Source: an uncultured Aquimarina sp. (GTDB lineage: Bacteria > Bacteroidota > Bacteroidia > Flavobacteriales > Flavobacteriaceae). From it: DNA of 64,000 bases. Location of the stretch: contig CANMTP010000001.1 in NCBI GenBank assembly GCA_947500845.1, forward strand, positions 434,001 to 498,000, in the 5' to 3' direction. Shown here piece after piece: positions 19,337 through 27,730 of this stretch. Position numbers and translations under genes: made by a program. Below the pieces are notes generated by a model. The model made no database searches. It worked only from the letters and a program-made list of their open reading frames with translations, and was not told the DNA's origin. Positions within the stretch are counted from its first letter, which is position 1. Every line of letters begins with the position of its first letter.

Positions 19337-20005
19337 ATGGATAAAGTCCTAATCATAGGTGCATCTGGTCATGCCAAAGTAATAATTGAAGTGGTAGAAT
19401 TTAATAAACAGTATGAGATCTTTGGTTTAATTGATTCTTTTAAAGAAAAGGGAGTCAAATTAATGAATTATGAAGTTTTGGGGTCAGAGGATATTATTCC
19501 CAACTTAGTCAAACAAGGTATAACCAAAGGAATAATAGCTATCGGAGATAACTGGACTCGATTTCAAATGCATGCCAAAATTAAGAAATTGGCTTCAGAT
19601 TTTGAGTTTGTTACTATAGTTCATCACTCTGCAACTATTAGTGCAAGCGCAAAAATTGGTAAAGGAACTGCGATCTTGGCGGGAGTAAAGATTAATACGC
19701 ATGCCGAGGTGGGAAACTTTTGCATTTTAAATACAAATTCAAGTTTTGGTCATGATTGTAAAATGGAAGATTTCTCTAGTATCGCTCCTGGTGTAACTGT
19801 GGGAGGTAACGTGAAAATTGATTTCTGTACAGCAATTTCCTTAGGAGCAAATATTATTCAGGGGATCGATATTGGTAAACATAGTATAATTGGTGCGGGT
19901 TCATTAATAGTACACGACGTAAATGATTTTAAATTAATCTACGGTGTTCCTGGGAAGGAAATCAAGACCATTGAAAAAGGTGAAAAATATATATCCAAAT
20001 CATAG
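19337..20005 (+). CDS. PglD/NeuD-like acyltransferase (left-handed beta-helix)
   Basis: A 222-residue protein with the two-part PglD/NeuD layout. The N-terminal domain starts VLIIGASGHAKVIIEVVE and binds the nucleotide sugar. The C-terminal hexapeptide beta-helix includes ILNTNSSFGHDCKMEDFSS, where His139 and Glu144 correspond to the catalytic pair of PglD. It ends IIGAGSLIVHDVNDFKLIYGVPGKEIK. PglD acetylates the 4-amino group of a UDP-4-amino sugar from acetyl-CoA. The nearby PglC-, PglE- and PglF-like genes support this, but the acyl donor could also be the adjacent carrier protein. It is 71 bases from that gene. Confidence 0.85.
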   Translation: MDKVLIIGASGHAKVIIEVVEFNKQYEIFGLIDSFKEKGVKLMNYEVLGSEDIIPNLVKQGITKGIIAIGDNWTRFQMHAKIKKLASDFEFVTIVHHSATISASAKIGKGTAILAGVKINTHAEVGNFCILNTNSSFGHDCKMEDFSSIAPGVTVGGNVKIDFCTAISLGANIIQGIDIGKHSIIGAGSLIVHDVNDFKLIYGVPGKEIKTIEKGEKYISKS

Positions 20006-20080
20006 AATAGAAGATATAAACCTGTTTCAGCTTAAAGAAAAAAATAGTAATGTTGTTACATTCAAATTTTAAAATAACTC

Positions 20081-20686
20081 ATGTATAATCCGTTTTTAAA
20101 ACGTTTATTGGATTTTATCGCTTCGTTTATCGGGATCTTATTGCTCTCCCCAATTATTATTGTGCTTATTATAGTATTGGCTATAGATAATAAAGGCAAA
20201 CCTTTTTTCTTTCAGTCTCGTCCCGGTAAAAAGGAAAGGATATTTAAGATTATAAAGTTTAAAAGCATGAACGATAAGAAAGATGAACATGGAGAGCTGC
20301 TACCTTTTGAAGAAAGGATTACAGGTGTTGGGAAATTTATTAGAAAATATTCTTTAGATGAGATTCCTCAATTGTTCAATGTATTAAAAGGAGATATGAG
20401 TCTAATCGGTCCCCGTCCACTTTTAGTAAAGTATCTACCACTTTATAATGATTTTCAAAAGAAAAGACATAATGTTAGACCTGGAATAACGGGGTGGGCT
20501 CAAATCAATGGAAGAAATACAATATCGTGGGAACAAAAATTCAAGTTAGATGTTTGGTATACGGAGAATATAAGCCTTAAGGTCGATGTTAAAATTCTTA
20601 TTTCAACTATTAAAAAAGTAATTTTTAAAGAAGATATTAATAGTGGTAAAAACTTGAATATGCCTACTTTTACAGGAAATAATTAA
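20081..20686 (+). CDS. Small monotopic phosphoglycosyl transferase, PglC-like, second copy
   Basis: A 201-residue paralogue of the protein at 15775, with the same length, the same single hydrophobic segment and the same active-site blocks: GKPFFFQSRPGK, SLDEIPQLFNVLKGD with Asp93-Glu94, LIGPRPL, and RPGITGWAQINGRN. Both halves of the catalytic dyad are intact, so both copies should be active. It has a normal ATG at 20081. Having two initiating transferases in one operon implies two glycans, two alternative first sugars, or a recent duplication. It is followed 40 bases later by another PglD-like gene. Confidence 0.92.
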   Translation: MYNPFLKRLLDFIASFIGILLLSPIIIVLIIVLAIDNKGKPFFFQSRPGKKERIFKIIKFKSMNDKKDEHGELLPFEERITGVGKFIRKYSLDEIPQLFNVLKGDMSLIGPRPLLVKYLPLYNDFQKKRHNVRPGITGWAQINGRNTISWEQKFKLDVWYTENISLKVDVKILISTIKKVIFKEDINSGKNLNMPTFTGNN

Positions 20687-20726
20687 TCATATGAAATTTT
20701 AACCACTAAAAACTTAATTTTTGTAA

Positions 20727-21371
20727 GTGAAAAATGCAGTAATTATTGGGGCGGGAACACAGGGACAAGTTTATGCTTCTTATCTTAAAGAAGCTGGTGT
20801 TGATATCATCGGTTTTATTGATGATAATCCGGACCTGCAAGGAAACACGGTATTGGGTATTCCCGTTTTGGGTAAATACCAAGACTTATTTCTGAAAGAG
20901 TTCAAAGATAAAATCCAGAATGTATATTGCCCAATCGGAGAAAACTCTGTTAGAGTAGAATATTTATCCACATTAAAAAAAGAAGGATATGGAATTCCAG
21001 GATTTCTTCACCATACTGTATCCATTGCGCCAGATGTCACTATAGGAGAAGCAGTGTACATGCTTGCGGGAAATATTGTTATGCCGCATACCACTATAGG
21101 TAATTATATTATGATCAATATGGATAGTACGATTGCACATCACGTAACTTTAGAAGATGGCGTATTCATGTCTTCTGGTGTTAATATTGGTGCTTTGATA
21201 CATGTTAAAGAAAAAGCATATATAGGAATGGGTGTTACCGCGATGACAGGTATCAACGAAATAGGAAAAGATACTTTAATTGGTGCTGGAACTGTTATAA
21301 TTAAAGATGTTCCAGACTATACTACAGTAGTGGGTAATCCTGGAAGAGTCATTAAAACCAAACAATTATAA
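20727..21371 (+). CDS. PglD/NeuD-like acyltransferase, second copy
   Basis: A 214-residue relative of the gene at 19337: N-terminal AVIIGAGTQGQVYASYLKEAG for nucleotide-sugar binding, then a hexapeptide beta-helix with NMDSTIAHHVTLEDGV, which carries the catalytic His (138 or 139) and an acidic partner. The end, TTVVGNPGRVIK, is typical. The start is GTG at 20727; the reading MKNAVIIGAG fits the family and no in-frame ATG exists nearby. With the adjacent PglC-like gene it forms a PglC-PglD pair, as in bacillosamine loading loci. The gap to the next gene is only three bases. Confidence 0.85.
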   Translation: MKNAVIIGAGTQGQVYASYLKEAGVDIIGFIDDNPDLQGNTVLGIPVLGKYQDLFLKEFKDKIQNVYCPIGENSVRVEYLSTLKKEGYGIPGFLHHTVSIAPDVTIGEAVYMLAGNIVMPHTTIGNYIMINMDSTIAHHVTLEDGVFMSSGVNIGALIHVKEKAYIGMGVTAMTGINEIGKDTLIGAGTVIIKDVPDYTTVVGNPGRVIKTKQL

Positions 21372-21374
21372 TTC

Positions 21375-22952
21375 ATGGGGGCTGAAATTAAAACCAACAC
21401 ATCTGACATTACTTTTATAGGTTCGGGAATCTCATCATCGTTTACGATTTTACATTTTTTAGATGGTATTGAGGTCAACAATGAATCAAAAAAGAAAATA
21501 AATATAACTGTCATTGATAAGTCTCAAGAGTTTCATACTGGGATACCATATGGTGTTCGATCTGGATTTTCAGTACTTCTAATAACATCGTTGAAAAACT
21601 TTTTGCCAGAACCAGAATTAAGTAAATTCGTTAAATGGCTTAATGATAATAAAAAGTGGCTATTAGAAGAGCTTAAAAAGGATGGTGGGAAATTGTCTCT
21701 TGATTGGATTTCTAAACATGCAGAGAAAATAGAAAACAATGATTGGGAAGATCTTTTTATCCCCAGACGCTTTTTTGGATGCTATATCGATCAAAAAGTT
21801 AAAGACAGATTAGAAGAGTTTACGAAGGCGGGTCTGGTACAGGTAAATTATGTCACGGGAGAGGTTCTCGATCTGGAAAAGGTTAAAGGTAAATATATAG
21901 TGTCTTTAGAAGATGATAAGACTATTTTATCAGAGAAAGTAATCCTTTCTGTGGGATCACTTCCTGTTAATTATTTATGGAAAGATGAAACTCTTATAGA
22001 AGAAGATAGTTTATTGTTTGTAAACGATCCTTATCAACCAGAACTAAAAGAGGTTTTAAATAAAATTGAAAGTTTCATTGAAAAAAATATAAACAAGAAA
22101 CCAAATGTTCTTGTGGTAGGAGCAAATGCCAGTGGGCTTGAAATGCTGTATAAATTAAATGATAACCATAAAATAAAGTCAGGAGTCAATAATTTTACTG
22201 TCCTTTCCACACAAGGTTTGATGCCGGATGCTGTAATTGACTTTGAAAAAAGAAAAGAGTATACTCCCTTCAACTTGCAAGCTTTAGCGGGTAAAAATAC
22301 TTTAACAGCGAAGACTATTGCAGAGGCAGCCTTTAAGGATCTTGATTATGCAGATGAAATTAATTTGGGAGCTGCATCTACCGTAGAAATTATTTCAACA
22401 GCTTTTGGGTCATTATTGGGTAAGCTTGATCATGAAGAACTAAAAAAATTCGCTTGTCTTTATGGTAATGAGATCGGAAGAAGACAGCGTTGCGCTGGAT
22501 CTCATTATTCTAAAATCATAGACGATCTTCAAGAAGAACATCGTTTTGATCATATTGCAGGAAGATTTAGCAATATTAGAAAAAATGAAAATAATGAATA
22601 CTTGTTGGAGTATCTAGATACAAAATCAGGAGAAAATATGATCCTGGAGAATCCCGTCCATTTGGTCATTAATTGTATTGGCAGCACTAATTTGTCTAAG
22701 GATAATGTTCCTATACTATTAAAAAAATTAATGGATAAGGGATACTGCAAATCGAATGAATCAAAAATTGGTTTCGAAGTAAATGAATCTCTAGAATCTT
22801 CAGAAAACTTACACATCATAGGACCTTTACTGGCAGGAAATATTTTTGAAGGAAAGGCAGTGTGGCATTTAGAACATTGTGGTAGGATCATTTGGTTATC
22901 ACATGTATTGTCTGAGAAAATGAACAACTATTTTTTTAAAAAAGTAAATTAA
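21375..22952 (+). CDS. FAD/NAD(P)-binding oxidoreductase of a polysaccharide operon
   Basis: A 525-residue protein with a dinucleotide-binding start ITFIGSGISSSFTILHFL and a second nucleotide motif NVLVVGANASGLEML around residue 245. Near the start, VIDKSQEFHTGIPYGV and later LVINCIGSTNLS and LHIIGPLLAGN match the FAD/NAD(P)-binding family usually annotated only as NAD_binding_9. It could oxidise or hydroxylate a sugar or carrier-bound acyl group. It is not of the acyl-CoA dehydrogenase type. It starts three bases after a PglD-like gene, so it is co-translated with sugar-modifying enzymes. The actual reaction is unknown. Confidence 0.75.
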   Translation: MGAEIKTNTSDITFIGSGISSSFTILHFLDGIEVNNESKKKINITVIDKSQEFHTGIPYGVRSGFSVLLITSLKNFLPEPELSKFVKWLNDNKKWLLEELKKDGGKLSLDWISKHAEKIENNDWEDLFIPRRFFGCYIDQKVKDRLEEFTKAGLVQVNYVTGEVLDLEKVKGKYIVSLEDDKTILSEKVILSVGSLPVNYLWKDETLIEEDSLLFVNDPYQPELKEVLNKIESFIEKNINKKPNVLVVGANASGLEMLYKLNDNHKIKSGVNNFTVLSTQGLMPDAVIDFEKRKEYTPFNLQALAGKNTLTAKTIAEAAFKDLDYADEINLGAASTVEIISTAFGSLLGKLDHEELKKFACLYGNEIGRRQRCAGSHYSKIIDDLQEEHRFDHIAGRFSNIRKNENNEYLLEYLDTKSGENMILENPVHLVINCIGSTNLSKDNVPILLKKLMDKGYCKSNESKIGFEVNESLESSENLHIIGPLLAGNIFEGKAVWHLEHCGRIIWLSHVLSEKMNNYFFKKVN

Positions 22953-23006
22953 AACTAACCCCTAGTCATAATTTAAGAACCTTTGTCTAACAAACCTTTC
23001 TAACAA

Positions 23007-24095
23007 TTGAAGCAAAACTATAGACTACTTATTAAAAACCTTGATGATAGTTCGGATGTATTGGAATACAAAGCACTTCTTCAAAAGGAATGGGATAATA
23101 ATGTTTACTATTCTATAGAACATTTAAAATATTTTGAAAAGGATTCTGATAGGTTAAGATGTTTCATACTTGAGAAAGATGAAACTCCTATTATTCTGAT
23201 GCCTTTTATTCTAAGACAAATAGAAATTAAAGGTAAAGAAACCTCTTATTTTGATGTTATTAGTCCCTATGGATATAATGGACCTCTATTTAATGATGAT
23301 ATTTCTAAAGATGATATTATTCAATTTTGGGAAGAGGCAGATCATTGGTATCGAGAAAACAATGTTATAAGCGAATTTGTGCGTTTTAGCTTAAATGATA
23401 ATCACTTAGGGTACTCTGGGGATTTAATTCAGACATTATCCAATGTGAAAGGGAATCTTTTGGATAATTTTGAAGATCAATGGACTTCATTTGTCTCGAA
23501 GGTTAGAAATAATTTTAGAAGAGCAGTAAATTATAATTTAGAATTTGAAATATTTCACAAAACTTCAATTACTAAAGAAGTTATAGAGGTTTTTAATGAT
23601 ATTTATGTAGAGACTATGAAGCGTAATAAAGCTGATAGTATATACTTTTTCTCTTTTGAATACTTTGAGAACTTAATACTTTCAAATATTAATAATTTTT
23701 CAATCGCGATAGCATATTTTGAGAATATTCCAATTTCTGTAGAGCTCATTATTAATTATAAAGAAACTGTTTTTGCTTTTTTAGGAGGAACAAATGCAGA
23801 GTATTTCAGTCATAGGCCTAATGATTTTTTAAGAGTCAAAATTATCGAATGGGCTATTAAAAATGGCAAGAAATACTACGTGTTAGGAGGTGGAATGAAA
23901 GATGGAGACGGTTTATATAAAAGTAAAAAATCCTTCTTCCCAAAAGATAATGATTTGATTTTTTATACGGGTAGGAAAATAGTGAATGAAAAAATCTATG
24001 ATGAACTTTGTTTATCGGTTAATAGCGATTACACCAACACCGATAAAAAGGACCTGAAAAATTATTTTTTTCCATTTTATAGAATGAGTAGATGA
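23007..24095 (+). CDS. FemAB/GNAT-type (Acetyltransf_6-like) protein
   Basis: A 362-residue soluble protein with the double-GNAT look of FemAB and CelD-like proteins. VRNNFRRAVNYNLEFEI is the basic segment common to the family, and the second domain contains IAYFENIPISVELIINY, AFLGGTNAEYFSHRPNDFLRVKIIEWAIKNGKKYYVLGGG. Such proteins transfer aminoacyl or acyl groups. The start is a TTG at 23007: the frame is closed by TAA six bases upstream, and the first in-frame ATG is far inside. Its stop overlaps the next gene by four bases, and that gene encodes a related protein. Confidence 0.75.
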   Translation: MKQNYRLLIKNLDDSSDVLEYKALLQKEWDNNVYYSIEHLKYFEKDSDRLRCFILEKDETPIILMPFILRQIEIKGKETSYFDVISPYGYNGPLFNDDISKDDIIQFWEEADHWYRENNVISEFVRFSLNDNHLGYSGDLIQTLSNVKGNLLDNFEDQWTSFVSKVRNNFRRAVNYNLEFEIFHKTSITKEVIEVFNDIYVETMKRNKADSIYFFSFEYFENLILSNINNFSIAIAYFENIPISVELIINYKETVFAFLGGTNAEYFSHRPNDFLRVKIIEWAIKNGKKYYVLGGGMKDGDGLYKSKKSFFPKDNDLIFYTGRKIVNEKIYDELCLSVNSDYTNTDKKDLKNYFFPFYRMSR

Positions 24096-25240
24096 GAAGA
24101 GAGAACATCGATTACTTTTTTGAATTGTTTGAAAGAGGGATAATACCAAAAGTATTTCCAAGAGTTACTACGTTAAATGATGAAGATGTGATAATCAATC
24201 CCGATTACGACAAGGGAGAGGCTGAAAATTCGAGTAAAATCTATTCCGTTTTTTTTATTCCTGATTATCTGAAGCCATCTATCAATAAAGATATTTTTTC
24301 TGTAAAAAAGGTGAGCCAGTTTTTTAAGGGATATGCTATTTTTCTCAATGGCTTTTCTAGTGCCGATGCCTATATAAAAAATCGTTTCAGGAGCAATGCC
24401 AAAGGTATACGAAGAAGAATTAAAAGATTGGAGTCCTGTTTTAGGATATCATACAAAACATTTTATGGAAACATAGAAAAGGAAGAGTATGATTTTTTGA
24501 TGGATTGCTTACGTAAAATGCTTATTAGAAGATTTGAACAACGTAACGATGTTAGTCAAAGTCTTACACAATGGGATCGCTATCAGAAAATGTATTTTTC
24601 TTTAATAAATAAAAAAAAAGCATCACTCTTTGTAGTTTTAGAAAATAATACTCCAATTGTTGTCTCGCTTAATCATCATTTTCATGGGAAATTATTTAGT
24701 GCGATATCTTCTTATGATATTGATTATGCTAAATTTAGCTTAGGCAGTGTAGAGATCTACAAGAAACTCGATTGGTGCATTTCCAATAATCACGATTGTT
24801 ATGAGATGGGGATGGGAGATCTTAGTTATAAACGTGAGTGGTGCAATCATATCTATAATTTTGAGCATCAAATTATCTATCCCAAAGGGTCTATTACTGC
24901 ATCTTTGAGCACTAGTATCGAATATTTTAAAGTAAGTATTAAAGAGTTTGTTTTCAAAATTGCTTATGTGCGGTATAAAAAATTTAAGGCAAGTCGAAAA
25001 ATCAATACTAATTTTGAAATATCTTTAAAAAGTTCTCCAATAGAAGAGCTTCAAAATGATTTAGATTATGCTGCAGTTGATTATAATAGTGATGAATATC
25101 TCTTTTTACGAAAAGCTACATTTGATTTTCTGTATTTGGCTATAGAGCATGTTTCTAATGTTAGAGTATTAGAAGTTTCAAAAGATAAAAAATCGTATTT
25201 GATTACTGGGAAATCCAAAATGCAGAAAATCAATTTTTAA
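24092..25240 (+). CDS. FemAB/GNAT-type (Acetyltransf_6-like) protein
   Basis: A 382-residue protein related in layout to its upstream neighbour. RFRSNAKGIRRRIKRLE is the basic family segment, followed by LFVVLENNTPIVVSLNHHFHGKLFSAIS and DYAKFSLGSVEIYKKLDWCI, ending in CYEMGMGDLSYKREWCNH. The last ~80 residues extend beyond the domain. The ATG at 24092 overlaps the upstream TGA, so the two are probably co-translated and may form a pair, as FemA and FemB do. It is the last gene of the second operon and converges on the SGNH gene. The acyl donor and acceptor are unknown. Confidence 0.75.
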   Translation: MRRENIDYFFELFERGIIPKVFPRVTTLNDEDVIINPDYDKGEAENSSKIYSVFFIPDYLKPSINKDIFSVKKVSQFFKGYAIFLNGFSSADAYIKNRFRSNAKGIRRRIKRLESCFRISYKTFYGNIEKEEYDFLMDCLRKMLIRRFEQRNDVSQSLTQWDRYQKMYFSLINKKKASLFVVLENNTPIVVSLNHHFHGKLFSAISSYDIDYAKFSLGSVEIYKKLDWCISNNHDCYEMGMGDLSYKREWCNHIYNFEHQIIYPKGSITASLSTSIEYFKVSIKEFVFKIAYVRYKKFKASRKINTNFEISLKSSPIEELQNDLDYAAVDYNSDEYLFLRKATFDFLYLAIEHVSNVRVLEVSKDKKSYLITGKSKMQKINF

Positions 25241-25262
25241 TGTGAGTTTTAGGTATTGATCT

Positions 25263-26240
25263 TTATGGTTTTGGTTTTTGAAATTCTTTTTTGCTTAAGT
25301 ATTCTGTAATTGCACTGGCAATTAATTGTCTTCCGTGATTATTCCAATGTCTGTCATAAATTAGGGTAGTAGGACGATTGGTCGCTTCAAAGGTATCAGC
25401 AAAATCTATATAATTAAAATTATTTTTTTCTAAGTATGAAAGAAAAACAGGGCTGGTAATTCTAGAATCCAACAGTAGTGTATATCGTTCTTTATCATAG
25501 CCGTATGTAGAGATTAAGCTTTCAAAATTTGTTAAATATTGCTTCTCTTTTTCTTTTTTAATTCTTGAGATTTCCTCGTCACTTTTAGTTGTAAACTTTT
25601 GTTTCGATTTGAACAGGGAGATGAAACGATAGATCAGTTCCTGAGGTGGATCTAAAATCCCAATACTTTTACAGTAGACCAATAACTTACTTTTTTTTAA
25701 TAATCTATTTTTTGGGGATTCTAGTGCTAATCTACTGTAGACCACATTATATGCTCCACGATCAAGATCGTTGGAGAACTTTATGCCCAATACTATGTGA
25801 TCAATAAGTTGGAATTGCTCTTTGTATGAATGTACCAAATGCAACTGATCTGCAAAATCATAACCGGCATAGCCATATTCGTAAACTTCAATATTTGGTA
25901 GTTTATTTTCAATCTTTTTTCCAATAGAATTGTAGTAATCCTGATGAAATCCTTCGATAAAGGAATCACCCACCAAAGCAACTTCTATTTTGTTTTTTGT
26001 AGGGTTAAATTCTCGATAAGAATTGTATCCAGAGTTATTAATATTATATTCAGAAAAGTTTTGCCTACGATTGCCCGTAACAGAAAAACCGTTTTGATTG
26101 GGAACCCATTTTTCAACTTCATGCTCATCAACGAACCGAGCAGGAGTGTCTTTACCTAAATGAAAAATACGGACCAATACTTCTAATAGGATTAGTATTA
26201 GAAAAAAGTATAAAGCACTTTTGAGGATTAATTTTTTCAT
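25263..26240 (-). CDS. SGNH-fold O-acyltransferase/hydrolase partner (AlgJ/AlgX/DltD-like)
   Basis: A 325-residue protein with one N-terminal membrane anchor (about residues 6-26) and a periplasmic SGNH domain. Block I is VALVGDSFIEGF with nucleophile Ser93. Block III is the Asn/Gly region LGIKFSNDLD, and the C-terminal YDRHWNNHGRQ supplies Asp296 and His298 in the D-x-HWN form known from AlgJ/AlgX-type proteins. It follows the MBOAT gene after 38 bases on the same strand; MBOAT plus SGNH is the standard pair for moving acyl groups across the membrane onto polysaccharides. It converges on the operon ending at 25240. Confidence 0.82.
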   Translation of the reverse strand: MKKLILKSALYFFLILILLEVLVRIFHLGKDTPARFVDEHEVEKWVPNQNGFSVTGNRRQNFSEYNINNSGYNSYREFNPTKNKIEVALVGDSFIEGFHQDYYNSIGKKIENKLPNIEVYEYGYAGYDFADQLHLVHSYKEQFQLIDHIVLGIKFSNDLDRGAYNVVYSRLALESPKNRLLKKSKLLVYCKSIGILDPPQELIYRFISLFKSKQKFTTKSDEEISRIKKEKEKQYLTNFESLISTYGYDKERYTLLLDSRITSPVFLSYLEKNNFNYIDFADTFEATNRPTTLIYDRHWNNHGRQLIASAITEYLSKKEFQKPKP

Positions 26241-26278
26241 TTTTACGTGATGCGGTTACTCAAATTTTTCTATGTATT

Positions 26279-27730
26279 TTAAAATTGAAAATAGATAAAC
26301 GACCGGTCGATATTGTCATCAAAGAAAAGGAGCATCCCTAAAATTACTAAAGTATACATTACAAATCGTACAACTTTTGACTTAAATTTAAAAGGTGAGC
26401 GTTCATCTCTCCTTATTTTGAATTCATAAACGACAAAAAGTGCCAATAAAATAAAATAATCGATCATTCTATAGCCCAATGGATGCTGATAGGTGTCATA
26501 TGTGAAATTTGTAAAGATCTGTTGCAAAAATCCAAAAGCATCAGTAATCGATTCTGATCTAAAAAACACCCTTGAGAATGTGACTAAGGCGAAGGTAAGT
26601 AAGATTTGTGAGATTTCAGTTATAGTAGGAAACCATCGATTTTCTGCCACGACATTATTCATATAAATTCGATTTCTTCCCATTAAAAAAACGGGTATGT
26701 AAAAAGCTGCATGAACGCCTCCCCATACAATAAAGGTCCAATTTGCACCATGCCAAAAACCACTTACCAAGAAGATAATGATAATATTTCTAACCGATTT
26801 GAGTTTACTTACCCTGCTACCGCCTAAAGGTATATATACATAATGTCGAAACCAGGTTGATAAAGAAACGTGCCATCGCTGCCAATATTCGGCAACGTTT
26901 CTTGAAAAAATAGGGAATTTGAAATTAGACATTAACTCAATCCCGAATAATTTGGCAGTACCAATAGCGATATCAGAATATCCGCTAAAATCTCCATACA
27001 CCTGGAAACTAAAAAGAGACACGCCAAGTACTAATGTTGAAGCAGGATATTGAGTATAATTAGCAAAAATATCATCAACAATTGGTGCAATAGAATCAGC
27101 GATTACGACTTTCTTGAACAAACCCCAAAGGATAAGTTTTAGTCCTTCACTACTTTGATTATAATTAAAAATTCTTTTTGTAGTGATTTGGGATAAAAGG
27201 TTAGATGCTCGTTCAATAGGACCTGCTACCAGTTGAGGGAAAAAGCTTACAAAGGTCGCAAAAGCTATAAAATCTTTCGTTGGCGTTAGTCTTTTATAAT
27301 AAATGTCAAGTGAATATGACATAGTTTGAAACGTATAAAAAGAGATTCCGACAGGTAAAATAATCTGTAGAGTCCAGGTACTTTTTAAGTCATATCCGAG
27401 AATTGAAATAAAATCTACCCACGAACCGATGAAGAAATTATAATATTTAAAGAAACCTAAAAGTCCAACATTGAAGATAACACTCACCCATAACCATGCT
27501 TTTCTTGTTTTATCAGAAGTGCTATGGTGAATAGTTTGGCCCACGAAAAAATCGACAATTGTACTAGCGAGTATAAGGAACAAAAACCTCCAATCCCACA
27601 TGCCGTAAAAAAGATAGCTCGCTAGTAGAATAAATGAGTTTTGGATCTTAATATTTTTGTAGAAAATAAACCAATAGATAATAAAAACAACCGATAGAAA
27701 TATGAAAAAATCTAATGAATTAAATAACAT
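26279..27730 (-). CDS. MBOAT family membrane O-acyltransferase (AlgI/DltB-like)
   Basis: A 483-residue polytopic membrane protein with the AlgI-type signature EYWQRWHVSLSTWFRHY (from residue 281), IPLGG, and the catalytic His327 in SGFWHGANW. LPVGISFYTFQTMSYSLD and FPQLVAGPIER are further family marks. It passes acyl groups from a cytoplasmic donor through the membrane to a periplasmic acceptor, usually with the SGNH partner encoded just downstream. The donor is acetyl-CoA in AlgI-type systems and a loaded carrier protein in DltB-type systems; a carrier protein is encoded at 19026. The ATG at 27730 opens the frame. Confidence 0.9.
   Translation of the reverse strand: MLFNSLDFFIFLSVVFIIYWFIFYKNIKIQNSFILLASYLFYGMWDWRFLFLILASTIVDFFVGQTIHHSTSDKTRKAWLWVSVIFNVGLLGFFKYYNFFIGSWVDFISILGYDLKSTWTLQIILPVGISFYTFQTMSYSLDIYYKRLTPTKDFIAFATFVSFFPQLVAGPIERASNLLSQITTKRIFNYNQSSEGLKLILWGLFKKVVIADSIAPIVDDIFANYTQYPASTLVLGVSLFSFQVYGDFSGYSDIAIGTAKLFGIELMSNFKFPIFSRNVAEYWQRWHVSLSTWFRHYVYIPLGGSRVSKLKSVRNIIIIFLVSGFWHGANWTFIVWGGVHAAFYIPVFLMGRNRIYMNNVVAENRWFPTITEISQILLTFALVTFSRVFFRSESITDAFGFLQQIFTNFTYDTYQHPLGYRMIDYFILLALFVVYEFKIRRDERSPFKFKSKVVRFVMYTLVILGMLLFFDDNIDRSFIYFQF

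Noticed and set aside
22550..22927. A 125-codon minus-strand open frame inside the flavoprotein gene
   Set aside because: The plus-strand gene is continuous with conserved motifs here; the antisense frame shows none.
17519..22952. Pyrrole-2-carboxyl biosynthesis (adenylation enzyme, carrier and flavoprotein as in PltF/PltL/PltE)
   Set aside because: The flavoprotein is a dinucleotide-binding oxidoreductase, not the acyl-CoA dehydrogenase type that oxidises prolyl-carrier in that pathway.
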